This document shows, piece after piece, positions 1 to 6,981 of a stretch of DNA of 11,259 nt. A model generated the notes under the pieces. The model was not told where the DNA came from. It saw nothing but the letters and a program-made list of their open reading frames with translations, and ran no database searches. The stretch's first letter is position 1, and each line of letters starts with the position of its first letter. The translations under genes were made by a program, and so were the position numbers. Origin of the DNA: an uncultured Collinsella sp. (lineage in GTDB: Bacteria > Actinomycetota > Coriobacteriia > Coriobacteriales > Coriobacteriaceae); assembly GCA_900549555.1 (NCBI GenBank), contig UROO01000058.1, positions 1 to 11,259 on the forward strand, written 5' to 3'.

Positions 1-95
1 CTGCGCAAGACGGAGGCCACATTAAGTGGCCTCCTTTGCGTGCGGAACTCGCGATGAACCTTACATGCCTCCGCCCGGACAGACGCCTTGTTGTT
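1..95 (+). repeat. Left copy of an inverted hairpin-bearing repeat
   Basis: Positions 1-59 match the reverse complement of 2124-2182 at 57 of 59 positions without gaps. A weaker but clear match continues to 95 (right copy down to 2088). The two differences in the strong part fall at positions 13 and 33, which pair with each other in the hairpin 12-34, so base pairing is kept in both copies. The right copy lies inside a larger hairpin with both arms visible. Here the window begins at the central part, so the other arm, if present, is out of view. No gene is seen in 1-170. Function is unknown; it could be a terminator-bearing mobile repeat. Confidence 0.8.
12..37 (+). terminator. GGCCAC hairpin with short T run
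   Basis: GGAGGCCAC (12-20) and GTGGCCTCC (26-34) form a perfect 9-bp stem with an ATTAA loop, followed by TTT. The U tract is short, so termination is plausible but not certain. It would end a plus-strand transcript entering from before position 1. Confidence 0.4.
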
Positions 96-139
96 GGAGC
101 ACGGCTTGTCATGGGGGTACCCGCAACATATATAAGTTG

Positions 140-164
140 AAGGCCACGTCATGTGGCCTTTTTT
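140..164 (+). terminator. Rho-independent terminator just before the repeat array
   Basis: AAGGCCAC (140-147) pairs with GTGGCCTT (153-160) around a 5-nt loop, and the sequence continues into a run of six T (159-164). The stem core is the same GGCCAC/GTGGCC as in the hairpins at 12-34 and 2149-2171, so three related hairpins surround the array. The T run is on the plus strand only. Confidence 0.65.
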
Positions 165-170
165 GCATCC

Positions 171-278
171 GGAAACTGTGTCCCAGAATTCACGTCCGGA
201 ACGGGATGCAGTTTCCGCTTGGGACCTGATTGGGAAAGTGTGTCCCACTATTCAGCTGGATTCCGGGATGTATTTTCC
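171..278. repeat. Alternating inverted-repeat array, left part (4 units)
   Basis: Four units related to GGGAAAGTGYGTCCC lie at 171-184 (forward), 203-216 (reverse), 232-246 (forward) and 265-278 (reverse). Both forward-to-reverse gaps are exactly 18 bp; the reverse-to-forward gap is 15 bp. Gap sequences differ. In the first pair the unit core is CTG and its partner CAG, where other pairs have GTG with CAC, so pairing is preserved. The array continues at 1776 beyond the inserted IS. Open frames crossing it are not coding, because the period is not a multiple of three. Confidence 0.85.
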
Positions 279-284
279 GGTTGA
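277..284. repeat. Target-site duplication, left copy
   Basis: CCGGTTGA here is repeated at 1760-1767 directly outside the other IS end. Eight bp is within the usual range for IS256-family insertions. The first two bases are also the end of the array unit 265-278. Confidence 0.75.
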
Positions 285-325
285 GGTAGCGCGCACAGTC
301 GTGGTGTAAGAAGCAAGGGAGGGCC
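285..325 (+). repeat. IS left terminal inverted repeat
   Basis: This end begins GGTAGCGCG and includes GTGGTGTAAGA (301-311) and GGGAGGGCC (317-325). It is imperfectly complementary to 1724-1759. A TAGAAT hexamer at 332-337 just inside could be the -10 of the transposase promoter, but no good -35 is seen. Confidence 0.7.
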
Positions 326-372
326 ATCGCCTAGAATCGTCAGTGCCTAGATATTCGACGAAAGGAAAGACG

Positions 373-1698
373 ATGGCCCACAGCGACATTCTATCCCAGC
401 CGGACCGGGGGCTCGGCCTCGACCGGCCCCAGACCGAGGCCCTGCTCGCGCTGTTCTCGCGGTGCGACGACCTGAGGGAGTTCGGCAGGGAGGTGATCCA
501 GTCCGTGGTCAACGCCCTGATGGACTCCCAGGCGCAGGAGGCCTGCGGCGCGCCCCGCGGCTCCAGGTCGCCCGAGCGCGTCAACAGCAGGAACGGCTAC
601 CGCGAGAGGTCCCTGTCGACCTCCCTCGGCGACCTCGAGCTGCGGGTCCCCAAGCTGCGCGAGGGGACCTACTTCCCCGAGGGCATACTCGAGCGCTACA
701 CGCGCGTCGAGGCGTCCATGGTCGCGCTCGTGCGCGAGATGTACGTCGCGGGCGTGAGCACCCGCAAGGTCGGGCTCGTCGCCGAGGAGCTCGGCGTCTC
801 GTCGCTGTCCAGCTCCGAGGTGTCGGCGCTGTGCGCCGGGCTGGACGAGGAGGCCGAGGCGTTCAGGACCCGGCCGATCGAGGGCGAGCACCCCTACGTG
901 TGGCTCGACGCGACCTACATGAAGTGCAGGACCGGCGGGCGCTACGCGAGCGTCGCGCTCGTCACGGCGATCGGCATGTCGTCCTCCGGGCACAAGGAGT
1001 TCCTCGGCTGCGCCTGCTTCGACAGCGAGAGCGAGGCCGCCTGGTCCGAGTTCCTCGGCTCCCTCAGGGACAGGGGCCTGCGCGGCGTGAGGCTCGCGGT
1101 GTCCGACGCCCACGCCGGGCTCGTCGCCGCCGTCTCCAGGGTCCTGCCGGGCTGCTCCTGGCAGCGGTGCCTGACGCACCTCCAGCGCGACATCAGGGGC
1201 CACATCCACAGCCTCGCCGGCCAGGCGCTCGCCGCCGACCTCGTCCGGGCGTGCGCGGGGCAGGCCGACGCCGACGTCGCCCGCGCGGCGTGGGACCTGG
1301 CGGCGCCCAGGGTGCGCGCCCTCTCCCGCACGGCCGGCGACGTCTTCGAGGGCGCGAGGGAGGACGCGCTCGCCTTCATGTCCTTCCCCCGCGAGCACTG
1401 GCAGAAGATCAGGACGAACAACGTGCAGGAGCGCGCGAACCGCGAGATCAAGAGGAGGTACCGCTCGGTGCAGTCGTTCCCCTCCGAGGCGTCCATGATG
1501 CGGCTCGTGTGCGCGGTGCTCGCCGGAGAGGAGGGCAGGTGGGCCGCCCACCGGGTCGCCGCGCCCGAGTCGGCCGCCCGGGCGTCCGCCCCGGCCCCGG
1601 CACCGGAACCGCTCGAGGGCGAGAGGCTCGAGGCGGTCAGGCTGGCCGCGCACGAGGTCATAAGGGAGGTCCTTGACCGCCACGCCGTGGCGGAATAG
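373..1698 (+). CDS. IS256-family (Mutator-type) transposase
   Basis: A 441-residue DDE transposase, a normal length for the IS256 family, which moves its element by a cut- or copy-out reaction at the terminal repeats. The catalytic residues are visible: D179 in WLDATYMKC, D245 in VSDAHAG and E353 in NNVQERANREIKRRY, which is the family hallmark. The CXXHLQRD-type segment (CLTHLQRD) before the last acidic residue also fits. ATG 373 is preferred because AAGGAAAG lies just upstream at normal spacing; a GTG at 343 would add ten unlikely residues. The frame is open throughout, with no frameshift or missing catalytic residue, so the enzyme could be active. A long antisense frame over the gene is a high-G+C artefact. 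Confidence 0.95.
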   Translation: MAHSDILSQPDRGLGLDRPQTEALLALFSRCDDLREFGREVIQSVVNALMDSQAQEACGAPRGSRSPERVNSRNGYRERSLSTSLGDLELRVPKLREGTYFPEGILERYTRVEASMVALVREMYVAGVSTRKVGLVAEELGVSSLSSSEVSALCAGLDEEAEAFRTRPIEGEHPYVWLDATYMKCRTGGRYASVALVTAIGMSSSGHKEFLGCACFDSESEAAWSEFLGSLRDRGLRGVRLAVSDAHAGLVAAVSRVLPGCSWQRCLTHLQRDIRGHIHSLAGQALAADLVRACAGQADADVARAAWDLAAPRVRALSRTAGDVFEGAREDALAFMSFPREHWQKIRTNNVQERANREIKRRYRSVQSFPSEASMMRLVCAVLAGEEGRWAAHRVAAPESAARASAPAPAPEPLEGERLEAVRLAAHEVIREVLDRHAVAE

Positions 1699-1723
1699 CC
1701 TTAGGCGCAGGGGGCGCTGACGC

Positions 1724-1759
1724 GGCCCTCCCTCTTACACCACAAAAATTCGCGCCATC
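1724..1759 (-). repeat. IS right terminal inverted repeat
   Basis: Read on the minus strand this begins GATGGCGCG and includes GTGGTGTAAGA followed by GGGAGGGCC, matching the left end in the same order. It starts 25 bp after the transposase stop codon. Confidence 0.7.
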
Positions 1760-1767
1760 CCGGTTGA
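1760..1767. repeat. Target-site duplication, right copy
   Basis: CCGGTTGA is identical to 277-284. Joining 284 to 1768 gives a 14-bp gap between array units. That equals the 14-bp gap at 1823-1836, which also begins GGTTG and has a similar sequence. Confidence 0.75.
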
Positions 1768-1775
1768 GGCTCGTT

Positions 1776-2037
1776 GGGAAAGTGCGTCCCACTTTGGGGG
1801 CTGATTCTGGGACGTGGTTTCCGGTTGGCTCTCATTGGGAAAATGCATCCCGTTTCTTGACCGAATAATGGGACGCAATTTCCCGTTGGAGCGCCTTTGG
1901 GAAAGTGTGTCCCACTTCGACCGCCCAGAGTGGGATGCACTTTCCGCAAAGCACCTCAACGGGAAACTACATCCCATTCCAAAGGCAAATTCCGGGACGC
2001 ATTTTTCGAAAGCCTGCCCATCCGGAAAGCCCGTCCC
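1776..2037. repeat. Alternating inverted-repeat array, right part (9 units)
   Basis: Units lie at 1776-1790 F, 1809-1822 R, 1837-1851 F, 1870-1883 R, 1899-1913 F, 1932-1945 R, 1961-1975 F, 1994-2007 R and 2024-2037 F. Orientation alternates without exception. All four forward-to-reverse gaps here are 18 bp; reverse-to-forward gaps are 14-16 bp. The forward-to-forward period is 61-63 bp. The last two units are the most degenerate, as is common at array edges. Neighbouring units can pair as hairpins; 1899-1913 with 1932-1945 is complete if G-U pairs are allowed. No protein gene is supported here. Short frames in several phases only spell out the repeat. Confidence 0.85.
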
Positions 2038-2097
2038 ACTTTGGACGCATCCGGGCACGGAACCATCGACCTATCAGGCCTCCCATCAATAAAGAGG

Positions 2098-2226
2098 CGT
2101 CCTCCCGGACGGCGGGGCACGAAGTTCATCGCGAGTTCCGCACGCAAAGAAGGCCACTTAATGTGGCCTTCGTCTTGCGCAGGACTGTAGAGCAGGGAAC
2201 TTCGTGCCCCGACGCCCGGGAGGACG
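2098..2226. repeat. Long nested hairpin containing the right inverted-repeat copy
   Basis: Arms 2098-2127 and 2197-2226 are complementary at 28 of 30 positions. Inside them a perfect 9-bp stem, GAAGGCCAC (2149-2157) with GTGGCCTTC (2163-2171), surrounds a TTAAT loop, and the bases between can pair partly. The section 2088-2182 is the inverted counterpart of 1-95. It lies 43 bp beyond the stop of the minus-strand flavodoxin gene, so it could stabilise or end that transcript; on the minus strand the inner stem is followed by TTT. The 60 bases between the array and this element show nothing else. Confidence 0.75.
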
Positions 2227-2268
2227 TTTCATTTAGAAAGATGGACCGACCGCCGTCAGCGATGGGAG

Positions 2269-2820
2269 CTACTCCCCCAGCACGGCCTTTTTGGCGGCTG
2301 CAGCCATGTTATCCAGATCTTCCTTGGTGGGGTGATCCTTTGCGGCAACCCAGTTATCGAGCAGCATCTTAAAGCGGACATTGTCGGGATCTTGCTCGAG
2401 CATGGCCTCGTAGCGCTGCTTGACCGCGGGACCCATCTTGCCCTGGCACATTGCCCAACCCACAAGCTCGGCATCCTCGGCCAAATTGGAGGTCACGCGA
2501 TTGATAATCTGCTGATAATAGCTCTGGTCGGCGCCAAAACCGCAGGTACCAAAGAGGAAAACGCGCTTGCCGTGCAGAGCGGAGAGCAGCGCGGCAACCG
2601 AAGGCGTGCACGCGCCCTTGTCGCACCAAAAACCGACGAGCACCGTGTCGGCCGCGCAGGCGCCCTGCGCCTCGAGCGCAACCTGATCTGCATCCGCATC
2701 GTCGCTCAACGCCGCGGCATGGACAAACTCAACGCCCGCAGCCTGCAGAGCGCGCTTGATCGCGCCCGAAACCATCCTGGTATTACCGCTCTTGCTGTTA
2801 ACCACCAAAGAGCACGTCAT
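2269..2820 (-). CDS. Flavodoxin-like protein
   Basis: A 183-residue protein with the flavodoxin fold layout: an N-terminal beta strand (SLVV, residues 4-7) leading into the FMN-phosphate loop SKSGNTR (9-15), then VLVGFWCDKGACTP (60-73) and VFLFGTCGFG (87-96), where the other two FMN loops are expected. The tail (about 130-183) is helical and acidic. No signal peptide or membrane segment is seen, so it is cytosolic and probably an electron carrier. Its redox partner is not in view. Some gut flavodoxins of this size belong to bilirubin-reduction loci, but no reductase lies nearby, so that role is not claimed. ATG 2820 is chosen with GAGG ten bases upstream; GTG 2826 is possible but has only four bases of spacing. 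It has its own promoter downstream of the ABC operon. Confidence 0.85.
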   Translation of the reverse strand: MTCSLVVNSKSGNTRMVSGAIKRALQAAGVEFVHAAALSDDADADQVALEAQGACAADTVLVGFWCDKGACTPSVAALLSALHGKRVFLFGTCGFGADQSYYQQIINRVTSNLAEDAELVGWAMCQGKMGPAVKQRYEAMLEQDPDNVRFKMLLDNWVAAKDHPTKEDLDNMAAAAKKAVLGE

Positions 2821-2866
2821 AGTCACGTTGCCTCGTTTCCCCCAAAACTAAAGCCACTAATGCAAT

Positions 2867-2895
2867 TTATTAGATGAATATCTTAGTACTAACAA
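2867..2895 (-). promoter_or_regulatory. Promoter of the flavodoxin-like gene
   Basis: On the minus strand TTGTTA (2890-2895) is followed after 17 bp by TAATAA (2867-2872). This places the start of transcription near 2860, about 40 bases before the start codon. The -10 is only a moderate match, but the A+T-rich setting and the spacing support it. Confidence 0.45.
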
Positions 2896-2896
2896 C

Positions 2897-2915
2897 GCAG
2901 ATGTAAACCATCTGC
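2897..2915 (-). terminator. Probable terminator of the ABC exporter operon
   Basis: A perfect 7-bp stem (GCAGATG with CATCTGC) and 5-nt loop lies 16 bp beyond the stop of the downstream ABC gene. On the minus strand it is followed by GTTGTTAG rather than a clean T run, so it is a weak intrinsic terminator at best. Confidence 0.4.
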
Positions 2916-2931
2916 CGCTAATCGGTAACCC

Positions 2932-4791
2932 CTACTGGGCGAATTGGCTGCGGTAGAGTTCGGCGTAGAAGCCGCCTGCCGCTAGCAGCTCGTCGTGCGT
3001 GCCGCGCTCGATAATCTGGCCGTCGCGCATCACCAGAATGCAGTCGGCGTTGCGGATGGTGCTCAGGCGGTGCGCCACGACAAAGCTTGTGCGACCGGCC
3101 ATGAGCTCGTCGAATGCCGCCTGCACCTGCAGCTCGGTGCGGGTATCGATGCTCGAGGTCGCCTCGTCCAGCAGCAAAATCGCCGGGTCGGTGAGCATGA
3201 CGCGCGCGATGCACAGCAGCTGTTTTTGACCCTGGCTAAACGTGCCGCCGTCCTCGCCGATGACCGTATTGTAGCCGCCTGGCAGCTGCACGATAAACTT
3301 GTGCGCATGCGCGCGCTTGGCAGCCTCGATAACCTGCTCGCGTGTGGCGTCGGGACAGCCGTAGGCGATGTTTTCCGCCACCGTTCCCTCGAACAGCCAA
3401 GTGTCCTGCAGCACCATGCCAAAGGCACGGCGAAGGCTTGCGCGCGTGTAGTCACGCGAAGACCTGCCATCGACCATGATGCGTCCGGCATCGATATCGT
3501 AAAAGCGCAGCAGCAAGTTGATGAGCGTTGTCTTGCCGCAGCCCGTAGGGCCAACGAGAGCAAAGCGCATGCCGGGCTTGGCCTCGATGCAGATATCCTG
3601 CAGCAGCTTGCGGTCGGACACGTAGCTAAAGTCCACATGCTCAAAGGCGACCTCGCCCTGCGGGGCAGCAAGTTCCACGGCATCCGCCGCATCGGGCTCC
3701 TGCTCGCGGGCATCGAGCAGCGCAAACATGCGGCGCGCCGAGGCATACGCCGTCTGGATCTGCGTAATGACGTTGGTGACCTCGTTGAACGGCTTGGTGT
3801 ACTGGTTGGCATAGGACAGGAAGATCTGCACGCCGCCCACCGTAAGCGCCGCGGGCACGCCCGTGATCACGCCCACGCAGCCGATCACAGCGACCACGGC
3901 ATAGATGATGTTATTGATAAAGCGCGTGCCGGGGTTGGAGAGCGAACCCATAAACTGCGCGCGCTCGCCCGCGGTGTAGAGCTCAGCGTTGAGGGCATCG
4001 AAGCGCTGCTGGGCGTTGGGACCATAGGCAAAGGCGTCGACAAGCTTTTGCTCACCCACATACTCCTCGATATGGCCGCCCAGTTGACCCTGAATACGCT
4101 GCTGTGCCGTAAAGCTTTTGTTGGAGAGCTTGGCAATAGCACCGGCTGCAAAAATGGAAAGCGGCGTGACGAGCACCACCACGAGCGTCATGGTCAGGTT
4201 AATGGAGAGCATAAACGCGAGCGTGCCAACAATGGTGATAACGCCGGTGAAAAGCTGGGTAAAGCCCTGCAGCAGACCGTCGCCCACCTGGTCGACATCG
4301 TTGACCACACGGCTCATAAGGTCGCCGTGGGCATGGCTGTCGATAAAGCTGAGCGGCATGCGGCTGAGCTTGTCGCTCGCCTCCACGCGCATGTCGCGCA
4401 CCGTCTCGTAGGACAAGCGGTTGACGCAATAACCCTGCAGCCACTGGAAGGCCGCAGCACCTACGACGACAATCGCGAGCTTGGTGACAAGCGGCAGCAG
4501 TGCGTCAAAGTCCACCTGCCCGGCGGCAACGATGAGGTCGATGCCCTCGCCGATGAGGATGGGCGTATAGAGTTGCAAGATCACCGAGATGGCGGCGCTC
4601 ACAAACGACGCCGTAAACGAAATGCGATGCGGACGGACGTAGCCCAGCAGGCGGCGAGTTACCGCGCCCACGGGGTAGCGCTCGGGGTCGCCGGGCTGAC
4701 GCGGGCCGTCTCCCAGGTCGTTGAGGTTATCGTTGCCGGACACGTTGGCCGTCATCGTGGCAACCGAACCGGAAGAAGTATACGGATTCAT
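2932..4791 (-). CDS. ABC exporter subunit with canonical ATPase site (second of a heterodimer)
   Basis: A 619-residue fused exporter subunit: a hydrophilic N-terminus (1-45), six expected membrane segments (about 60-340) and a C-terminal ATPase domain (about 380-619). Walker A is GPTGCGKTT with K420, Walker B is ILLLDEATSSID with catalytic E543, and the switch histidine is H574 in VVAHRLSTI. The signature is FSQGQ (518-522) instead of LSGGQ. In known heterodimeric exporters such as TM287/288 and BmrCD, such a changed signature faces the partner's degenerate site, and the partner here has one. AAAGGAGG lies just before the ATG, inside the end of the upstream gene. The substrate cannot be read from sequence; drugs, lipids or peptides are all possible. 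A long antisense frame is a shadow. Confidence 0.93.
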   Translation of the reverse strand: MNPYTSSGSVATMTANVSGNDNLNDLGDGPRQPGDPERYPVGAVTRRLLGYVRPHRISFTASFVSAAISVILQLYTPILIGEGIDLIVAAGQVDFDALLPLVTKLAIVVVGAAAFQWLQGYCVNRLSYETVRDMRVEASDKLSRMPLSFIDSHAHGDLMSRVVNDVDQVGDGLLQGFTQLFTGVITIVGTLAFMLSINLTMTLVVVLVTPLSIFAAGAIAKLSNKSFTAQQRIQGQLGGHIEEYVGEQKLVDAFAYGPNAQQRFDALNAELYTAGERAQFMGSLSNPGTRFINNIIYAVVAVIGCVGVITGVPAALTVGGVQIFLSYANQYTKPFNEVTNVITQIQTAYASARRMFALLDAREQEPDAADAVELAAPQGEVAFEHVDFSYVSDRKLLQDICIEAKPGMRFALVGPTGCGKTTLINLLLRFYDIDAGRIMVDGRSSRDYTRASLRRAFGMVLQDTWLFEGTVAENIAYGCPDATREQVIEAAKRAHAHKFIVQLPGGYNTVIGEDGGTFSQGQKQLLCIARVMLTDPAILLLDEATSSIDTRTELQVQAAFDELMAGRTSFVVAHRLSTIRNADCILVMRDGQIIERGTHDELLAAGGFYAELYRSQFAQ

Positions 4792-6654
4792 CTAGCAGCC
4801 CTCCTTTGCGCAGACGGATGCCGGGGCAGCCGGGGCGCCTGGGGCGGACGCGGGCGCCGTACTCCCCTGCTGGCCCTCGAGTTCCTCGCGACGAAGCTGC
4901 GACTGGCAAATCTCGCGGTAGAGCTGGCAGCTTGCGTACAGCTCGTCGTGCGTACCCAGGCCCGCGACCGAGCCGTGGTCGAGCACGCAGATCATGTCGG
5001 CATCGCGCACGGTCGAGACGCGCTGGCTCACGATCACCGTCGTGAGCGGCAGCCCGCCCGCGGCGGCACCGCGTACGCTGCGCTCGCGAATGGCATGGCG
5101 AAGCGCCGCGTCGGTCTTAAAATCGAGCGCCGAGGCGGAATCATCCATAATCAGGATCTGCGGCGAGCCCACCAGGGCACGTGCAATGGTCAGGCGCTGG
5201 CGCTGGCCACCGCTGAAGTTCTTACCGCCCGCCTCGACCGGGGCGTCGAGCCCCTGCGGCTTGTTGCGCACGAACTCGCTGGCCTGCGCCATTTCGAGCG
5301 CCGCCCACAGTTCCTCATCGGTTGCCGACTCGTCGCGCCAGGTTAGGTTGCTGCGGATCGTGCCACTCACGAGCGACGCGCGCTGCGGTACGGTCGCGAC
5401 CACATGGCGCAGCTGATCGAGCGGCCAGGCGCGCACGTCGGCGCCCATTACGCTCACGCTGCCGACGCCTGTGTCGTACAGGCGCGGGATGAGCGAGACG
5501 AGCGTCGACTTACCGCTGCCCGTGCCGCCGATAATGCCGAGGGTTTTGCCCATCGGCAGCTCCAGGGTCACGTCATTGACGGCGTTGGCGGCGCCCACGC
5601 CAAAGGAGAAGCTCGCATGGCTCAGGCTCAGCGCGGGGACCGGAACAGCGTTGCCCATCGCGCTCGACTCGGGCAGCGCAACCGACTGATTGCCCTCGTC
5701 GGTGATGCTCGGCTCGCAGTTGAGCACCTCGTTGATACGCGAAGCACTCGCACTCGCCTTGGTAAAGACCACGACCAGGTTGGCGACGTACACGATGGAG
5801 GTCAGGGTCTGCGTCATGTAGTTCACAAACGCCATGACCTGGCCCTGCGTAAGCTCGCCCACGTTGACCTGGATGCCGCCCACCCACAGGATGGCGCACA
5901 CGCCCAGGTTCATCACAAGAAACGTGACGGGATTAAGGATTGACGAGAGCTTGCCCACCGCGATGGCGGTATTGGCCTGGTCATCGGCGGCTTGGGCAAA
6001 ACGCTCGCGCTCGTGGTCCTCACGCACAAAGGCGCGAACAACGCGGGCGCCCGAAAGCCCCTCGCGGCAGATAAGCGCGATGCGGTCGAGCTTTGCCTGC
6101 AGCTGCTTGTAGTACGGAATGCAGCGCGCCATGACAAACCAGAACACCAGGCCAATGGCGGGCGTGCAGATCAAGAAGATGATGCCGAGCTTAAGGTCGA
6201 TGGCAAGGGCCGCGCACATGGAGCCCACCGCCAGGAAGGGCCAGCGGATGAGCATGCGCACGCCCAGCGCCACGGCAAGCTGCACCTGGTTGACATCGTT
6301 GGTAATGCGCGTGATGAGCGACGGCGTGCCAAAGCGATCGAGCTCAGCATAGCTCAGCTTGTTGATGTGCTGGTAGAGCGCACCGCGAATGTCGGTGCCC
6401 ATGCCCTGCGAGGTGAGCGCCGCCATCTTTTGGCAAACAAGCGTAAACGAGATGCCGATCACGGCCATGGCGCCAAGCACCATACCGTAGCGGACAACGG
6501 CGTTCACATCGTGCGCACCGATGCCCTTATCGATCATCTGGGCAATCACCAGCGGCGTAAGCAGGTCAAAGATCACTTCGATCAGCTTGCACGCAGGACC
6601 AATCACCATATAGCGGCGAAACTTACCACCAAAACGCCTGAGCAGCTCAATCAT
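4792..6654 (-). CDS. ABC exporter subunit with degenerate ATPase site (first of a heterodimer)
   Basis: A 620-residue exporter subunit: a transmembrane domain (about 15-300), an ATPase domain (about 345-585) and an Ala/Pro-rich tail ending VCAKEGC. Walker A is GGTGSGKST with K382 and the signature is the canonical FSGGQ (480-484). The catalytic glutamate is replaced by D505 (LIMDDSASALD) and the switch histidine by Q544 (VSQRVSTV). This is the pattern of the non-hydrolysing site in asymmetric ABC exporters. ATG 6654 is chosen because GGGAG lies nine bases upstream; a TTG at 6687 would add a poorly supported extension. The stop TAG abuts the ATG of the next gene, so the two are surely co-translated and form one pump in the inner membrane. 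No promoter upstream is convincing, though TACTATCAT near 6697-6705 (minus strand) is A+T-rich. Confidence 0.93.
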   Translation of the reverse strand: MIELLRRFGGKFRRYMVIGPACKLIEVIFDLLTPLVIAQMIDKGIGAHDVNAVVRYGMVLGAMAVIGISFTLVCQKMAALTSQGMGTDIRGALYQHINKLSYAELDRFGTPSLITRITNDVNQVQLAVALGVRMLIRWPFLAVGSMCAALAIDLKLGIIFLICTPAIGLVFWFVMARCIPYYKQLQAKLDRIALICREGLSGARVVRAFVREDHERERFAQAADDQANTAIAVGKLSSILNPVTFLVMNLGVCAILWVGGIQVNVGELTQGQVMAFVNYMTQTLTSIVYVANLVVVFTKASASASRINEVLNCEPSITDEGNQSVALPESSAMGNAVPVPALSLSHASFSFGVGAANAVNDVTLELPMGKTLGIIGGTGSGKSTLVSLIPRLYDTGVGSVSVMGADVRAWPLDQLRHVVATVPQRASLVSGTIRSNLTWRDESATDEELWAALEMAQASEFVRNKPQGLDAPVEAGGKNFSGGQRQRLTIARALVGSPQILIMDDSASALDFKTDAALRHAIRERSVRGAAAGGLPLTTVIVSQRVSTVRDADMICVLDHGSVAGLGTHDELYASCQLYREICQSQLRREELEGQQGSTAPASAPGAPAAPASVCAKEGC

Positions 6655-6772
6655 GTATAGGCGCTCCCTATCATCATCTCTCTTCAATCTGATTCATGAT
6701 AGTACGGCGAGCACTGGAGATGCGTAAGCAACTCGTTACAGAAGAGTCTTGAGCGGTGGTAAAAACCGTCAC

Positions 6773-6981
6773 TGTTTTGGCGCAGTCAGCGAGCGACATA
6801 ACGCCAGGGATTCAATTTTCAGATAAATGCGACCCTTCAGGCGGTTTTGGTCGGCCACCCGCGAGTGCCGGCAGGGCGCTTGGTAGTCGAGCGATCCCGC
6901 AGGCGAAGCCGAGGACTAGCGAGACACCTCCCACCACGTCCGGAGAATGGTACGTCGATGTTTTGGCGCAGTCAGCGAGCG
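6773..6981. repeat. Direct repeat pair in the gene-free stretch upstream of the exporter operon
   Basis: A perfect 23-bp direct repeat starting TGTTTTGGCGCAGTCAGC occurs at 6773-6795 and 6959-6981, 186 bp apart. The second copy runs straight into the left arm of the hairpin at 6979-7079; the first does not. The sequence between has open frames in several phases but no start with a ribosome site and no recognisable protein. It may be a relic of duplication or of a lost palindromic element. Confidence 0.7.

Larger units (their letters stand above)
285..1759 (+). mobile_element. IS256-family insertion sequence, apparently complete
   Basis: A 1,475-bp element with one transposase gene, imperfect terminal inverted repeats and an 8-bp direct duplication outside both ends. 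The left end (285-325) and right end (1724-1759, opposite strand) share GTGGTGTAAGA, GGGAGGGCC and an outer GCGCG block. The left end has five extra bases between the first two blocks. The ends were placed where both termini line up at equal distance from GTGGTGTAAGA and leave perfect CCGGTTGA duplications. Its G+C content, especially at third codon positions, is visibly above that of the surrounding genes, suggesting arrival from a higher-G+C relative. The exact IS name cannot be given. Confidence 0.85.

Noticed and set aside
391..1683. Long antisense and alternate frames over the transposase
   Set aside because: They are low-complexity Arg/Pro/Gly-rich shadows of the transposase, which has its full catalytic triad.
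171..2037. CRISPR array
   Set aside because: Units alternate in orientation, the gaps are only 14-18 bp, the units are diverged, and no cas genes are present.
1701..2372. Small proteins with repeated SGTHFP- or WDALSQ-like segments on both strands
   Set aside because: They arise from translating the array. The period of about 62 bp shifts frame each turn, and similar frames appear in several phases without ribosome sites.
2995..5346. 783-codon plus-strand open frame
   Set aside because: It is antisense to the two ABC genes, whose motifs are unmistakable; high G+C keeps the opposite frame open.
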